Assembly: GCA_023313575.1 (NCBI GenBank)
Contig: JAJTTP010000012.1
Coordinates: 1,054,001-1,118,000 of the forward strand
DNA: 64,000 nt
DNA from: Eutypella sp. D-1
Lineage: Eukaryota; Ascomycota; Sordariomycetes; Xylariales; Diatrypaceae
Direction: 5' to 3'
Numbering within the stretch: position 1 is the first letter of the stretch; every line of letters starts with the position of its first letter. Below the pieces are notes generated by a model, which made no database searches, was not told the DNA's origin, and saw nothing but the letters and a program-made list of their open reading frames with translations. The translations under genes and the position numbers were made by a program. This document shows, piece after piece, positions 1 to 12,600 of this stretch.

Positions 1-2133
1 AACAAATTCTAGCATGCGTGCTTCCAGCTCCTTGATCACAGTCGAAGGGGTACCGTACTTGATCTTCAACTCAAACACGTCGGCTAAACCACCACTGCGA
101 CGGTGATTAAGGATGAACAATGTATTCAAAACAGAATTTGGCGCTTGGACAATGTGACCCTGCATCTTCTTGAATTCGGTATAGAGCAGCGTGATTTCGG
201 TGACGTAGTAATCGTCTCCCGTCATGTTGGTGCCAGTGTTTCCATAGATCGTCACGCGATCGCCGACATCGAAAGGGTGCTTGACAAAGACGAAAATGAT
301 TGACTGGAGGAACTCCTGGGCTGTAGCTGACAACATCCAAGAGAGACCGAGAACGGCTGTGCTGAGAGACGCCAGTGCTGCGGCCGCCGAAGCGGAGATG
401 ATTGAAACGAATATTATAACGGTAATGATGAAGATGATGAAGAAAAGCACCCGGTCAAGCTTTGTAATTACGGAGTCAAGATCCTTCAGCGAAGCCGCAA
501 TGGCCTTCTTCTCCCGGTGCACCTCATCACAGAATGCCTCCAGCTCTTCCATCGAAACATCTCCGTTAAGATCTCGGTCGAAAATTCCGAACGCGGCCTC
601 GGCATCTTCGTCACTTGGAAAAGCAGGCCTGAGGTCTTGGGGAAGGAGAAGGTCGCTGTCGTTCTGAGCATACGTGCGGAAGAGTCTTCGCGCGAGTACC
701 TGAGCCGACTTTGTATTCCGCAACAGCTCACTCACGACTTTTCGAGGATGATTACTCAGCCTGACCTGGCGTCCCGTGAAATCGCCGGCCACGCGAGTGG
801 CCATGTCTCCAACCATTGTAGCAACTTCGCGTGCATTGTTGTGTAATAAAGCCATCGGTGTCCTTGTCCCCGATCCCCCGTTGGCTTGTCCTTCGGCATT
901 CAAGACAGATGCTTCTGAAACGAGTCTATCCTTTGAATGCTCATAGAGATGAACTAAGTATCTGTACAAACGTAATGTCAGTCTGAGCTCTCATGTGTGG
1001 AATCTCTGAGTAGTGTGTAATATGGTTCGAGGCCAAAGATGCAATATCTTTTTAGGTACATGTATGGATAAAATTCAATGAACAGTTGACTAGAACCTGA
1101 GTCAATTAAGGGGCCAGTAGACTTACGCAATGCTTTGCTTATTGAAAGCAATTCTCGAAGTATAAGTTCTTGTATGGAACGTAATGGCCACCCATTGAAT
1201 CAATATCTTTTCGCCAAAATTTAGGGCGGAGAGAATAAAGAAGGCGGTAATGACCTTATAGACAATGTCGATCCATCGAATGTATGGGAAAGGGTCATCA
1301 CCAGAAGCAGGAATTTTATGGCTGTTGAGAGTCGGATGGTACGAAATAAAGCAGGCCAGCATCCAGAGAAACAGAGCCGTGTGGAGCTCGATCTGCCGTC
1401 CAACATCTCTCCAGTACTTAGGATGACCGGAGCCCATGAGTTTACCAATGACCCTAAGGATATGTGGAAGGATCGAGGTCACCATTCTGGATGCCCAGAG
1501 AGTCAGCCACACAATTAGGAGCCATATTCCAAACCATAATAACTGAACACCGCCCTCGCCGCCCACGGTCCTTGTATCAGCATCGGGAAGATAGATGCCC
1601 ATCAGAATAGGAATTAGTAACAGAGCGGTGACCGGTACACTGTACAGGATATACCGGAAGAACCTAGGAAGCTGTTTGAGAGTAGTAAATATCGACATGA
1701 CACGATTGGGAGGTTGGAGCGGAAGCTCAATGGTAGGCTGATGTGTGGGCTCATTGAAGACGTCGGTATTGGGCTCTGCACTCCGTAGTCTAGAGCCGGT
1801 CCGTTGCAAGTCGAGGCTTTCTTGTTTGTGGACAGCTTGCTCTGCCTGCAAAAGTGTGAGGTCATCGACCAGGCGGGTGGCATGCTCCCTGCTGGACTCG
1901 GATGGAGAGAGGCGTCTAGGATCCTGAGGCATGTTGATGTTGTACGGGATGTTGAGATATTGAGGGTTCTCAGTGTGAATTGAAGGAGCATTTTTCTCTT
2001 TGTTTGTATCCTTCTCATTGTCCCCCGCAGTGTCGGAGACAGTGGGCGCATGTGTCAGCGTAGGGGAGGCATCATCCCGCGCCCCGTGTTGGCCCGCTTT
2101 CTCATCGTATTCGTTGCTCGAACCGGCAGCCAT
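1..2133 (-). CDS. MscS-family mechanosensitive ion channel with EF-hand (partial, C-terminus off window)
   Basis: Two exons on the minus strand: 2133-1127 and 982 to beyond 1. The donor GTAAGT at 1126 and acceptor CAG at 985-983 preserve frame (codon GC|A). Exon 1 gives a polar N-terminal tail (about 150 residues), then four or more hydrophobic segments, for example around YILYSVPVTALLLIPIL and LLWFGIWLLIVWLTLW. Exon 2 contains an EF-hand loop (DRDLNGDVSMEE, about residues 471-482), further membrane helices including the pore-like alanine/serine-rich segment, and the MscS beta-domain start (HPFDVGDRVTI, about residue 567). This is the architecture of fungal Msy1/Msy2-type channels, which in fission yeast sit in the ER and regulate calcium during hypo-osmotic shock (family knowledge). 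At least 663 residues lie inside the window. The start ATG at 2133 is the first in frame of a long open exon. Function by family is well supported; gating and location are inferred. Confidence 0.93.
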
Positions 2134-5100
2134 GTTGATTGCCAGTTATGTGTGCTTCTATTAGCAATAGTCGGGTGAGATTGGTGATTATGTTGGAAAT
2201 AATGCAATAACGAGCGCAAGCACGTCGGCCACCGCTCAAAGAAATTATCTGTGCTCTCCCGCGCGATGAGAGTTGGTTTCCAAACGGCCGTGATGTTTGT
2301 TTGGTTTTAAAAATGCATCGAGTATACCAAAAGCCCATGCACGTGGTCCATCTAGTCCCTTGACGAAGCCCCGACCTAACAATAATAACCTTAAGAAGAT
2401 ACGTGCATAGAGGTTATCCAGATAGAGATGCCCATCCAATATTAACACACACGATCCTGAAGGTGATGGGGGTGGTTAGAGAAGCCGGACCAAAAATTAT
2501 ACCGTCAGTAAGAAGTAGTAGGGAGCTACCTAATGCGGGTAATATGGTAGACAAGAAGACGGACAAGGATATGAAGATCTTAAAGAGTAGATCGTGCTTG
2601 AAAGGAGATCCGGGAAGATCTAGAAGCTCCAAAAGGGCGAGAAGTAAATTAAAAAAGAGGATCTGATCCAAGCGAGTGGTCGCACCTACTGGGTGGGAAT
2701 CAAACAACCAGGACAACCAGAGTTGTCAGACAACCACTTAGGAATTAATAGACCGTTAACTACTAAGTATTTAGGGCTGTTAGGTCGACTGCATGCTACT
2801 ACTTAGTATTGGATTATAAAAAGAATGAAGACGTATAGGAAACGTATAAAGTGGAGGGAGAAGGCCAAAAAGGCCTGGTGAGGGCTTTCACAGACTTTCC
2901 CAAGCTTTCCCGAATATCAGATCATTACCATAAAAGGAAAAGAGAGGACGAATAAAAACTGGAGATACGATTTAGTTCGATCACCGATCAAGCTAGATCT
3001 GTAAATCCACAAATCCGCAAAATCCATAAAATGACGCGAGTCTGGCGGACCAAGAGGTAGAAAGAGAAGGCTGGACCTACGAAACCCCGGCCAAGGTGGG
3101 CCTTTCTTCTTTATGTAGATCCGTTTACATACACATGGAGTGACTGTTCGTGGTGAATATCGGACGACTTAGGAGTGCCTGAATGTACATACCTATCTGG
3201 GCAAGTACCAAGGTAGGTAGACCGGATACTACATAGAGGTAAAAAAGATCTTGGGTCTCCATAATACTGCGTAACACAAGTACATGTTAGCGATTCAGGT
3301 TTTTATGGTGACGGCAGCGTTTAGTATAGGCCCGTAGTTCACCCAGTTCACATGCCAATTAGATGCAACATAAGCTTCTAGCAGATCTTGGTTGCGGGTA
3401 CCTGTACGAACTAAGCTAGTGTGCCCATGTAGATAGTGGGGGCTCGCGTGGGGCTCAGATCATAAAAGGGGCAGATGTTCATGTGCGGATAGTACATATC
3501 AGCATATTAAGTGACTATGAAGTGACAGAGTGACGGTAGGTCAGCAGCTGTACGCGCACGACATGTCGTATGATAGAATCATCCGGATATTTATTAATAC
3601 TACCTGACTATGATCTAGAATGTTTGGAAATCCCCCTATTTTCCCAAGCATCCTAAATTAGCATTAAAGCGAAAAGTGGTAAATAGGGTTTGGCCGCGGA
3701 CTTTTAAACTTTTCACTTTACGGGTTGCATTTTCATAAGCATGATGCAATTGATTACCATCAGCCGGGAGGGGAGCTGTCAAGCTCCCGAGGTAGGCAAG
3801 TAGGGAAGAAATCTTGTAAGACCTATGTAGACAACTACATATCGATCTGCAAATACTCAATTCCACATGCCTCAGTATCTACTAACTCAACTCTTGCTTC
3901 ATACATGTGTAAGGACTGAATGAAGTTCACCGCCATACTCACTGGATTAGGTCATTTGATATACACTTCGTACAGCGTGACAGACAAGACAGATAACACG
4001 ACAAGAGCGCCCATCAAGCCACCATGCAGGGGATTCCCTTTAGCGTCACGACGCGAGCGCCGCCTGTGTCACCCGGCGATCCGGGCACTGGCTCTGGCTC
4101 ATTTTGGCGGGACAGCGCCGCGTCGCCGCATGGAGGAGCCTCACGACCCGATTGGGGGAGGGTCCAGGATCTTCAAACTATTCCCGTACGAAAGCGGGCC
4201 GTTTCAAGCCAGCCAAATTTTCGGTGCCCTTCTGCAGCCCAACACGATAACGTACCGTCATAAAGTTATTTCGTCTTAGATACCAAGAACGAAAAATCAA
4301 GGTCTCTCATGTTTTCCGAAACACTAGGCACTACCACATCGTCTCCGCCTTATCTTATATCAACGAGCATACTACATGACAGTCGCACATGGACAAACAT
4401 GGTTCTACCTATTTGTCTATCACTCGCATACTACGTATGTATGTATAGTCCGGCAGATAGTCCATGCCTAGGGATGTACTGTGTGAAAAGTTAAGGGTCT
4501 TTCTCAGGGGTCGCAATTCACCCGCATCATCCCTAACCTCTGCGGCCCCCACTCCCCGATGAGAATAGTTGGCACACATGCCGCTAAAAATTCCTAAGAA
4601 GGCGCCCATCCTTCTAGTCAGACAATTTTGGTTCAAGCGCAAGTAGATCCTTGACCGTTGAATTTGAAGTTCTTGCGGCATGCCTAATTTGACAACCCAT
4701 CCGGAGTAGCCGTCCGTATTTTTTTTGCAACTGCCGTTGAGGATTCCAGGCGAATTCACATGGATTTATCAAATGCGCATAAAATTACAACTCCCAAGTT
4801 ACTTCCATTGCGATTTCGATATATCATTATACTTCACAAGAGATAAACGGGTAAGACTTCATTATTCCAAGTCCTCTGGTCCTCCCTAACTCGGCACGGC
4901 ACATAGCGCTAATCTCTTGGTCTTCTTGTCTGAATAACTGACTGACGTCATTGTCCCTAGGCTGTACAGTTATCTTATCTTAGGCGAACATTCCTAACAG
5001 AATCCGGCAGTTCGTTTAAGCCAATCAGCAGAGGTTGGCTGACAGTTTGAAGCCTATTATGGGCCAAAAAGTTATGGCTACTTGCATACAACATAACACC

Positions 5101-6834
5101 TACATAGCACCTATATGCGCCAACCATATAGTAGAACCTTTGGTTGCTTGGCAATTGGTAAACCCCCACCTGGAGATTCTCGTCGTGGCTGGCTTGCGTG
5201 TCCGTCAATTTGTTACATCTCTTACTTACATGGCACCTATCAAACCATTAAATGCTTCGGTTCGATACTTTTGTACTGGATCGTGCACCCCGTGCCCCCC
5301 CACGATATCGCCAACGCTAACTGGTGACGACCGATCTTGAGTTCCTCGCGATCACGTCAATCCGATATTATGGGGCGTATCTGAGATCGAGACAACTCCC
5401 AGACCTGTCAGGGCAGTAGGGTCTCCCATCGCCAGCGTGCGCGGTGCTATGACAGCATAGGAGCCGAGCTTCTGGGTCATACTCTACTGCGTATTATGTG
5501 GGCATAGCCTGATTGAAATGGAAAGGGACCGCCCTCCCCTCCTTCCATTTTTCCTTTATTACGACGCAATGAGGGTCGCGGGGAGGGAGGAAAAAAAGAA
5601 AAAAAGAAAGCCCCTGAACAGTTGGGACCCTCGCGCCTAGGCCCTACTCTAGAACCTTGAAGTCCCCATTAACGCGTATTCACAAGAGAATTCTCGCCTT
5701 ACGTCTAGCCCTTCCAATTTACGGATACTTGGTCCGTTAGTTCTATCAAACGTTAGCGACCGACCAAATCGTGGTCTGCTCAATTCTACAGCCTAGTTTC
5801 CCAATCATCTAGGGCATACGGATCGTGAGAGGCCCTGAGCAAGACTTCGTAGCAACACGTTTTCTCAGTCGCGTCGGGCCAGCCGCGTCAGCCATTACTA
5901 AATATCATATTGCTTCAACCTATTAATGTTTCACGGTATATACATATGACTCAATCAGGCTTGTATGTAATTGCGAATGACCAATTTGAAGCATCAACCT
6001 TCCGAACTAGGTCTGTCTCGCGAGACTGTGCTTGTGTGCCATGCTTGTGTACTATCTCTACCGAGCGACTCATACTTCGTATCTTTTTAATTGGGCTGAT
6101 TGGTTGTCGTGTTGCAAGCGCCGAGACGGCCGGCTTTCAGTGGCTTCTTGGCGGCAAACCCGTATTATGCGCCTAGGCGCCCTCCGAAATACCGCTGACG
6201 ACTCCAGTCTTGTCTGACACCTCATAGGCTCAAAATGGGCCTGCCATTCTTCACCTAGGGTGAAACACATAATAAATATTGATTCCACCAACCCGGGCTC
6301 ATGGTCGCCTCAACTCCTTCAAAAGACTGCGTTCCCGGGTTTTCTGAAAAGTCTTGAATGTCTTCCTTCGGGACACAGCCTAATTGATCTGACAGGTGAT
6401 TGATATGAATCGAGTACAGTAAGGCAATGCATGCAGCATTAGGTAATATGTCATCCTTCTCCTGCATGGTACTATATCGGGGAAAGTCGGTGGCGATACG
6501 GTATATGATCTGCTGAATAGATGAAAGGCGAACCTTTCTGGAACAACTTCAATTGGCTACTTATCGCCCGCACGGCTTCACTCAGCCTTGCATGTCGTCT
6601 GAAAAGGGTAGTCAGGTATGCTGATGAGCAGGCAGCAGCAGCAGCGCCACATCTATCTGCCTGTTAGCATGCTTATGATCTAGGTGCAAATAAATACCAT
6701 GGCCTGTGAACGGTGAAAGTTCGAAAACAAACCTTACTTTAAGCTTCCTCAATATCTGTTAGTAGGTTTAAATGAGCGTGTTAAAATCATCGTGTTATGT
6801 TGTATTACTCTGATTTTATGCTAAATGCTCCTTG
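2134..6834. other. 4.7-kb spacer, no supported gene
   Basis: Lies between the divergent MscS channel and BCS1-like genes, so it holds both promoters. Composition is mostly AT-rich with stops in all frames. A GC-richer island at about 4010-4220 is the only compositional break; it overlaps a 119-codon open frame (3920-4279, +) with a hydrophobic N-terminus that I do not call as a gene. Region 2410-2720 has leucine-rich open frames on the minus strand but no recognisable family; a decayed repeat is possible. A purine-rich tract (GGGAGGGAGG then A/G runs) lies near 5580-5610. TAGGTA-type motifs occur near 3210. Confidence 0.6.
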
Positions 6835-8619
6835 ATGTCTCAGCCGTTCCACGCCGGGGGCGCGGCGGCCCGCCCGCTCTTCAGCCTGACGAACCATAGT
6901 CTGCACTTGATACAGGACTTTTTCGCCGACACCCTCGATCTAAACGTTGATCGGGTGTCCTCGATCCTGACTATCATCGGGTTCGCGTCGGGCGCCGCCC
7001 GGGGGACGACTAGATTCCTACGATCGGTGTCCAGGTGGGTCCAGCAGTTCTTCACCGCGGTCATCACGGTCAGCGCACGCGAGGATCTTCACGACCAAAT
7101 TATGGACTGGCTGCGGGTGCACGTGATTGAGCCGCAGGGCACGCGCCTGCTCACAGCGCGAGTGACGAACTCTAAGAACGGCAAGCCCATCGCGCTGCCG
7201 CCGGCGCAGCCCGGCACTTCCCCTAGGCGCCGCCGCCGCCCGATCGAGTACCTGCCCGCTTTCGGTACCACATGGTTCTTCCACGAGCGACGACTCTTCG
7301 CCGTCATCCGCAGCAAGGGCAGTGCATCTTCTTCCAACAGGCTCACCCTCTCCGGCTTCGATTACCACCCAGGCGCCCTGCTATCAGAGTCGCGCAAGGA
7401 CGACGAGCGCATCTCCATCATGTGCGTGGGGCGGTCGACAGAGCCGATCAAACGCCTCTTTGAGACGTGCCGCGACTACGCTGCGAAGCAGAGCGAGTCG
7501 CTGGTCACGGTGCTGAGCCCCCGGGGACCCGGATCGCCTTGGCAGACCAAGGCGCAGAAGCCGCTGCGGCGCCTCGAGACCGTGCATTTCGACGAACACA
7601 CCAAGGCCGAGCTCGTCCAGGACATCCGCACGTACCTCGACCCCCGCACCCAGCGGTACTACGTGCGCCGCGGCATTCCTTACAGGCGGGGTTACCTGCT
7701 GCACGGTCCACCTGGCACGGGCAAAACGTCACTATCACTCGCGCTCGCCAGCGTCTTCTCCCTCGATCTCTATGTCCTCGAAATGTCCTCCGTCGGCAGC
7801 GACTCCATACTTGAGCAGCTCTTCACCTCGCTACCCCCCAACTGCATCGTGCTTCTTGAGGACATCGACGCTGTCGGCATGAAACGCCACGCGGATGACG
7901 GCGGAGAGGATGACAAGGCGAAGAAGGCAGAAGAGGTGCAACAGCGCCTGAACAGACTCGGTGGAGGTAGTCTTATGGCCCGGCAAGCTGGGATAGCCAC
8001 CGTCGGTTCGGCAGGCAGCGGTATCGGTGGTAGGTCCCTGTGTACGCTGTCGGGGCTCCTCAACGTCCTCGACGGCGTCGCCTCCCAGGAGGGCCGCATC
8101 GTCCTCATGACATCCAACTTCCCCGATAAACTCGACGAGGCACTCTTGCGCCCGGGTCGCATCGATCGTAAGGTCCATCTTGGCCACATCGACCGCCAGG
8201 GTGCCGAGCAGATGTTCCGTCGCATGTTCGAGCCGGATCCACCCGAGGACTCGCCTGAGCTGCCGCCACCAGCGTCGGGCAGCGTCACTAACCACGAATC
8301 TCGGCTACTCGTAGGTACGGGATTTGATGCCGATGTCGACGTCAACGCCGAGGGGCAGCGAGAGGTCCTGGAGAGGGCCGCGCGGGCATTCGCGGAACAG
8401 ATTCCCGAGCGCGCCATCACCCCCGCCCAGCTCCAGGAGTTCCTGCTCCGGCACCACGCCTCTGCCAAGACGGCGGTCGACGAGATCGCAGGCTGGATCG
8501 CCGAGCAGACCGGTCAGAAGACAGAGGCGACGTCGCTTTCGGCTCAGGAAGCGGAGAAGAGGGGGGAGCTGGAATCGCCAGCAAGCGCTACTGAAAAACT
8601 GATGAATGGTGGTGACTGA
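6835..8619 (+). CDS. BCS1-like mitochondrial AAA ATPase
   Basis: Single-exon protein of 594 residues. I start at the ATG at 6835; the TTG just before it is not a plausible start. The N-terminal 190 residues resemble the BCS1 N-terminal domain (hydrophobic segment SILTIIGFASGAARG followed by the FFTAVITVSAREDLHDQIMDWL region). The AAA module follows: Walker A GPPGTGKTS with Lys297, Walker B CIVLLEDIDA with Glu342/Asp343, and the second region of homology ending in LRPGRID. An acidic/charged insert (HADDGGEDDKAKKAEE) separates Walker B from the sensor region. Yeast Bcs1 is an inner-membrane chaperone that inserts the Rieske protein into complex III. Filamentous ascomycetes carry many BCS1-like paralogues whose substrates are unknown, and this Ser/Arg-rich, alanine-rich-tailed protein is probably one of those rather than Bcs1 itself. 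Confidence 0.93.
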   Translation: MSQPFHAGGAAARPLFSLTNHSLHLIQDFFADTLDLNVDRVSSILTIIGFASGAARGTTRFLRSVSRWVQQFFTAVITVSAREDLHDQIMDWLRVHVIEPQGTRLLTARVTNSKNGKPIALPPAQPGTSPRRRRRPIEYLPAFGTTWFFHERRLFAVIRSKGSASSSNRLTLSGFDYHPGALLSESRKDDERISIMCVGRSTEPIKRLFETCRDYAAKQSESLVTVLSPRGPGSPWQTKAQKPLRRLETVHFDEHTKAELVQDIRTYLDPRTQRYYVRRGIPYRRGYLLHGPPGTGKTSLSLALASVFSLDLYVLEMSSVGSDSILEQLFTSLPPNCIVLLEDIDAVGMKRHADDGGEDDKAKKAEEVQQRLNRLGGGSLMARQAGIATVGSAGSGIGGRSLCTLSGLLNVLDGVASQEGRIVLMTSNFPDKLDEALLRPGRIDRKVHLGHIDRQGAEQMFRRMFEPDPPEDSPELPPPASGSVTNHESRLLVGTGFDADVDVNAEGQREVLERAARAFAEQIPERAITPAQLQEFLLRHHASAKTAVDEIAGWIAEQTGQKTEATSLSAQEAEKRGELESPASATEKLMNGGD

Positions 8620-9678
8620 TGCTGACCCATTCAAGCATCAGTCTATTGAAGCTGGGGCTTGAAACCATAATTCAGATTGTAGGTAGGTAGGTCCCCTCGT
8701 GAAAATAGTAAACGATACTTGAGTGCTACATGCATAACACAACAAAAATAGCCTAGATAGCATGCTTGAAATATAATTCGCGATGAATCCATACTTCAGT
8801 TACGCGTTTACAGCACATTAACACTTCCCTCATAGCTTGCCTAGTTTTTATAGTCTACTTACTGTGTGGGTGCGAAACTGGTCTATTTGTCGTAGTTTCA
8901 ATCACTCATACTAACACTATTACGATTCATAATATGATGTTGAAGCCACTATCGTCTCTTTATATGGGGTGTATAATCGGATCAGGGCCATGTCGAAGGC
9001 GCTCAACAAGACAAAGTGTAATAAATAATGCCTGAGCCGCCGAGAATTAGGCCCTGCATGGTTCCAATACTGGAGCCAGCCTGAACTCACTAGTAGTTCA
9101 GCTGATGCAAGCCAGGCGCCTCGATGGCTCGAAGCGTCGCCCTAGAACGGTTTGGCGCCGTCGCGGGACAGGTTATGATTGGGTCCTTGGCTATCCGATG
9201 AGGTTGTCCCCTTTCCTCCATCAACGCACCATAATATTATGCTTGAAAGGTCACCGTAGAAGTTCAGCCGCTCCGAGCTACGCATCTAACCAGCTGACGG
9301 TCGCCATGTGTCGCTGTCGCGACCATTTTCGCTGCTGGGCGTCTTCCCCAACTTCAACTCATAACATTGAAGACAATGGGGGCGATTGAGCATGTCTCCA
9401 AGCACGTCATTCTATCACGACTTACATATCGCTACGACGATGATCGAACCAACTTGTTGATATTTCTAGGGAGCTGAGTGTGTCCCCGTGGCCTCCGTTG
9501 TCGGACCTCCAGCTGAAAACCGCATTCAACTTTAATCTACCCACACGCTTGCAATCACGCAAAAATTAGCGACGAAATATTTTGGAAGTCGCCCTTGAGA
9601 GTATAGCGAGACATTGCGTAGCCGAAGTTTTCACAGGCGACAAACAAGGCGAATATTAAGCTGTCCGGCGCTTACGAA
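8620..9678. other. 1.06-kb spacer
   Basis: Holds the 3' end of the BCS1-like transcript and the promoter of the WW-domain gene. AT-rich, with a (GTAG)n-like TAGGTAGGTAGG run near 8681-8692. No reading frame here looks coding. Confidence 0.6.
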
Positions 9679-12600
9679 ATGTTGGCGCTCCCAGAGGGAT
9701 GGGAGTCTGACTACGATGGCAACCGGTGGTTCTACCGCTACAAGCCAAACGGTCTCACGCAATTCCAGTTTCCTCAGCCCGGCGACGAGTTCCCGGCCTT
9801 CGTAGGCGACAATGTCGAGTTGGAGCCGGAAGAGAGACTGCAGATGAGACAAAACACTTCGCCGGAAAGCGCTAGTCGAGCATATACTAGGACGAGCGGG
9901 ATCGGGAGTAGGCTCGGCAAAGAGCCGGCAACTGGTCAAGATGAGTTTGCGATGAGCGCGACTGGATATTTCGATCCTTCAAGTTTTATGCATTTTGGGC
10001 CGGACGATCTGGATGACGACGACCTTGGTAGCAACGAACTTGGCAAAGAGAGTGGAATAGAGAACAGAAACAACGATGCTGAGCTAGACTCTGTCTCGGT
10101 GTCACTCCAAAGTCCCGCGCCTACGCCCTCAAGTGCGAAAAGTGAGATAGCCGCCACCGCCAGCGGTCAGAATCGGCCAGCGTCCGCCGAATCGATAAGT
10201 CCGCCTGCGGAGCTCTCTGCCGACAACGAGCAGAAACCATCCCCTGTAGGCCTGGTCCCCGAACTTGCTGGCCCCCATACTGCCAAATGCGCGGAGGAAC
10301 TGGCCCCGGTCGAGCTCGATGCCGCGTCGCCCGCCTCGGCAGCTGCGAAACCGAATGATGTTCATAGCGAAATCGCAGAATTATCCGCGGATAACAAACC
10401 GAGAGAACCGAAGCCACCGCCCCCACGACCGGCACCACCACACATGCAGCCAGTCGATTCCTTGCCCCTAGTATCCGCGTCCTTCGCTTATCCGCCCGTG
10501 AGGACTGCCGAAACCCCTACCGTTACTACGACGGAAGAACCAAAGGCGACTGAAGTGCAGGTGCATACAGAAGTGCCCAGAGCGAGAACGATGCCAGCTA
10601 GCCAAGATCAAACCAGATACCAACCCTTCACGGTAGCGAACAGGGTGCCAGACGGTACCGGAAAGCAATTGCAGCATTCGCAGAGATCGAGCATGGCCTT
10701 GTCGAGTACCACGGTGTTGCAGTCGCAGAATACCGAGCTTGGTCCACTGAGTCGCAAACCGGAGCCGGAGCCCACTGATCATGACACGGAAAAACCCGAG
10801 ATGTTCGTGCCGCCCGTAGATCCGAGAATAACAAAGACGTCGCCTGCGCCGGCCTCGTCGCTTACGTCGGGAAGCGCATCAGTACGTGTGCCACGGATCT
10901 TACCAGTTCCGCCAAAGATACCACTGGACGACCCATCCCCCGAACATTCACCTAAGCAAACAGGCCCGCGTCCATTACCTGGTTCTGGAGCGAGACACGA
11001 AAGCATATCTTCCAATCCAGACCAGCTAGTTCAAGATCGTGTTAACCCAGGTTTATACTATGCTCCCTCAATACTGAAACCAGCGCACCGGCGTTCCAAC
11101 TTTTCGCTCCCAGGTTCAGATCAACCGAGCGGCCCTCCGAAAAGCCCGCCTAGGCCTATGCAGACGCGTGAAGTCGCTTCAACGCAGAGAGAGTATGTCA
11201 CTCGTCAGGTGCCCCTGCGCCAGGTAGCCAATCCTCCCTACCCTCTTGAGCAGGTGTCTCCGCCGCATCCCCGTGCGCGCGGATCTCTTCCTTATCCTGA
11301 CGATCGGGATCCCCGTCCATCTGTTGCACATGTCGCGCCGCCACCGAGACCTCCCAAACCTCCCAGCCCCGAACGAAGGAACCCGACATATTCACAGCCA
11401 ACACCTTCGCACTCAAGAGACTCGGTTCCCGACCCATTAGATCAGATAGACGATGTTATCTCCGAATTGAGCAACCTTATGGCCCCCGAGAAGGATCAAC
11501 AGCCGACATATACAATGCCGGTGCCTCGGGAAGCGAGCACCTACACGACATTGCCTCCGCCAACCCAGGCGTGGGGGCCCAGGCACAATTCCTTTCCGAC
11601 ATCTGCTGCCACGCATAATGCTGGTGGCATCATGCCGTCGCCACCCAGCGTCTCGGATTCCCAGTCTCAGCAGTCACCTCCATTCAAGGTCTCACCCATG
11701 CATACCCCTGACATGAGCGAACAACGGTCGCAAACGGGACCTGCTGCACGCCAGTCAATATCAGGCTCAATGTCAGGTTCAGTTCCCAACATTCCTGCTC
11801 ATGTCTCGGCAACGAAAACATCGCAGGCGTCTCACTATCCTTTTCCGAATGCCACAGTCACTACCCAGGCTCAAAGTTCGCCCGAGAGGACGATCTACTC
11901 TGCGCCGATGACAGGTTCTAGTCAGGGGCAAATAGAACCCGCATCTAACTCTTCCAGTGCGCCCGTCGTCTCGCAAGAGACTGCACCGTCGTATACCTCA
12001 ATTGCGGCGCGAGATTCCGCCGGAAGCCTACCCCGCCCACCGTCAGACCGATCGTCTCTAGCGCTCGGTCCATCCTCACCACCACTACCACCGCCGCAAA
12101 GCGAGGTGTCGTCGCCCAGCCTCTCAGTAACCTCGCTTCATCGCGCGGTTTCGACGGCATCGTCGCAAGCACAGGCAGCGGCCGGGGTGTCGCGGTCTGC
12201 TTCGGTCTCTGGCCAGCAGCAGGTGATCCACGAGATGGATTCGATTCCGGCAAAGATGCCTTCCTCTCCGCCCCCGGACCCAGTTTCGGAGGCTCCCTCT
12301 CCAAAGGTCAAGCCGTTCCCTATGCTCCCCGGACAAGTGACGCCGATGCCCTCGCAGGTAGGGTCCGAGCCCGTCCCCATACCGGTACAACCGGACGTTA
12401 ATAAGCCAACGACACATACCGCTTCTTCTACCTCCCCTCCGCAGCCCCAATTGTCACAATCGTCGGCATGGGTACCGCAGGGTACGGAGACGCCGGGACT
12501 AAATCATCCGCTACCCCAATCAAGACCGGCCTTCTTACAAACGCCCGTGCTGACTGGTCTCGGTGGACAACAGCAGCCAGTTCCACAAACACAAACTCAA

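Noticed and set aside
2414..2716. Leucine-rich 100-codon open frame (-) that looks membrane-like
   Set aside because: No ATG context or partner exons, and the complementary strand is simply Lys/Arg-rich. It may be a decayed repeat but could not be identified.
5035..5340. 101-codon open frame (+)
   Set aside because: Lies in AT-rich spacer without coding-like codon use; no domain.
7770..8468. 232-codon open frame antisense to the BCS1-like gene
   Set aside because: Antisense shadow of a GC-rich coding exon; the plus strand has clear Walker motifs.
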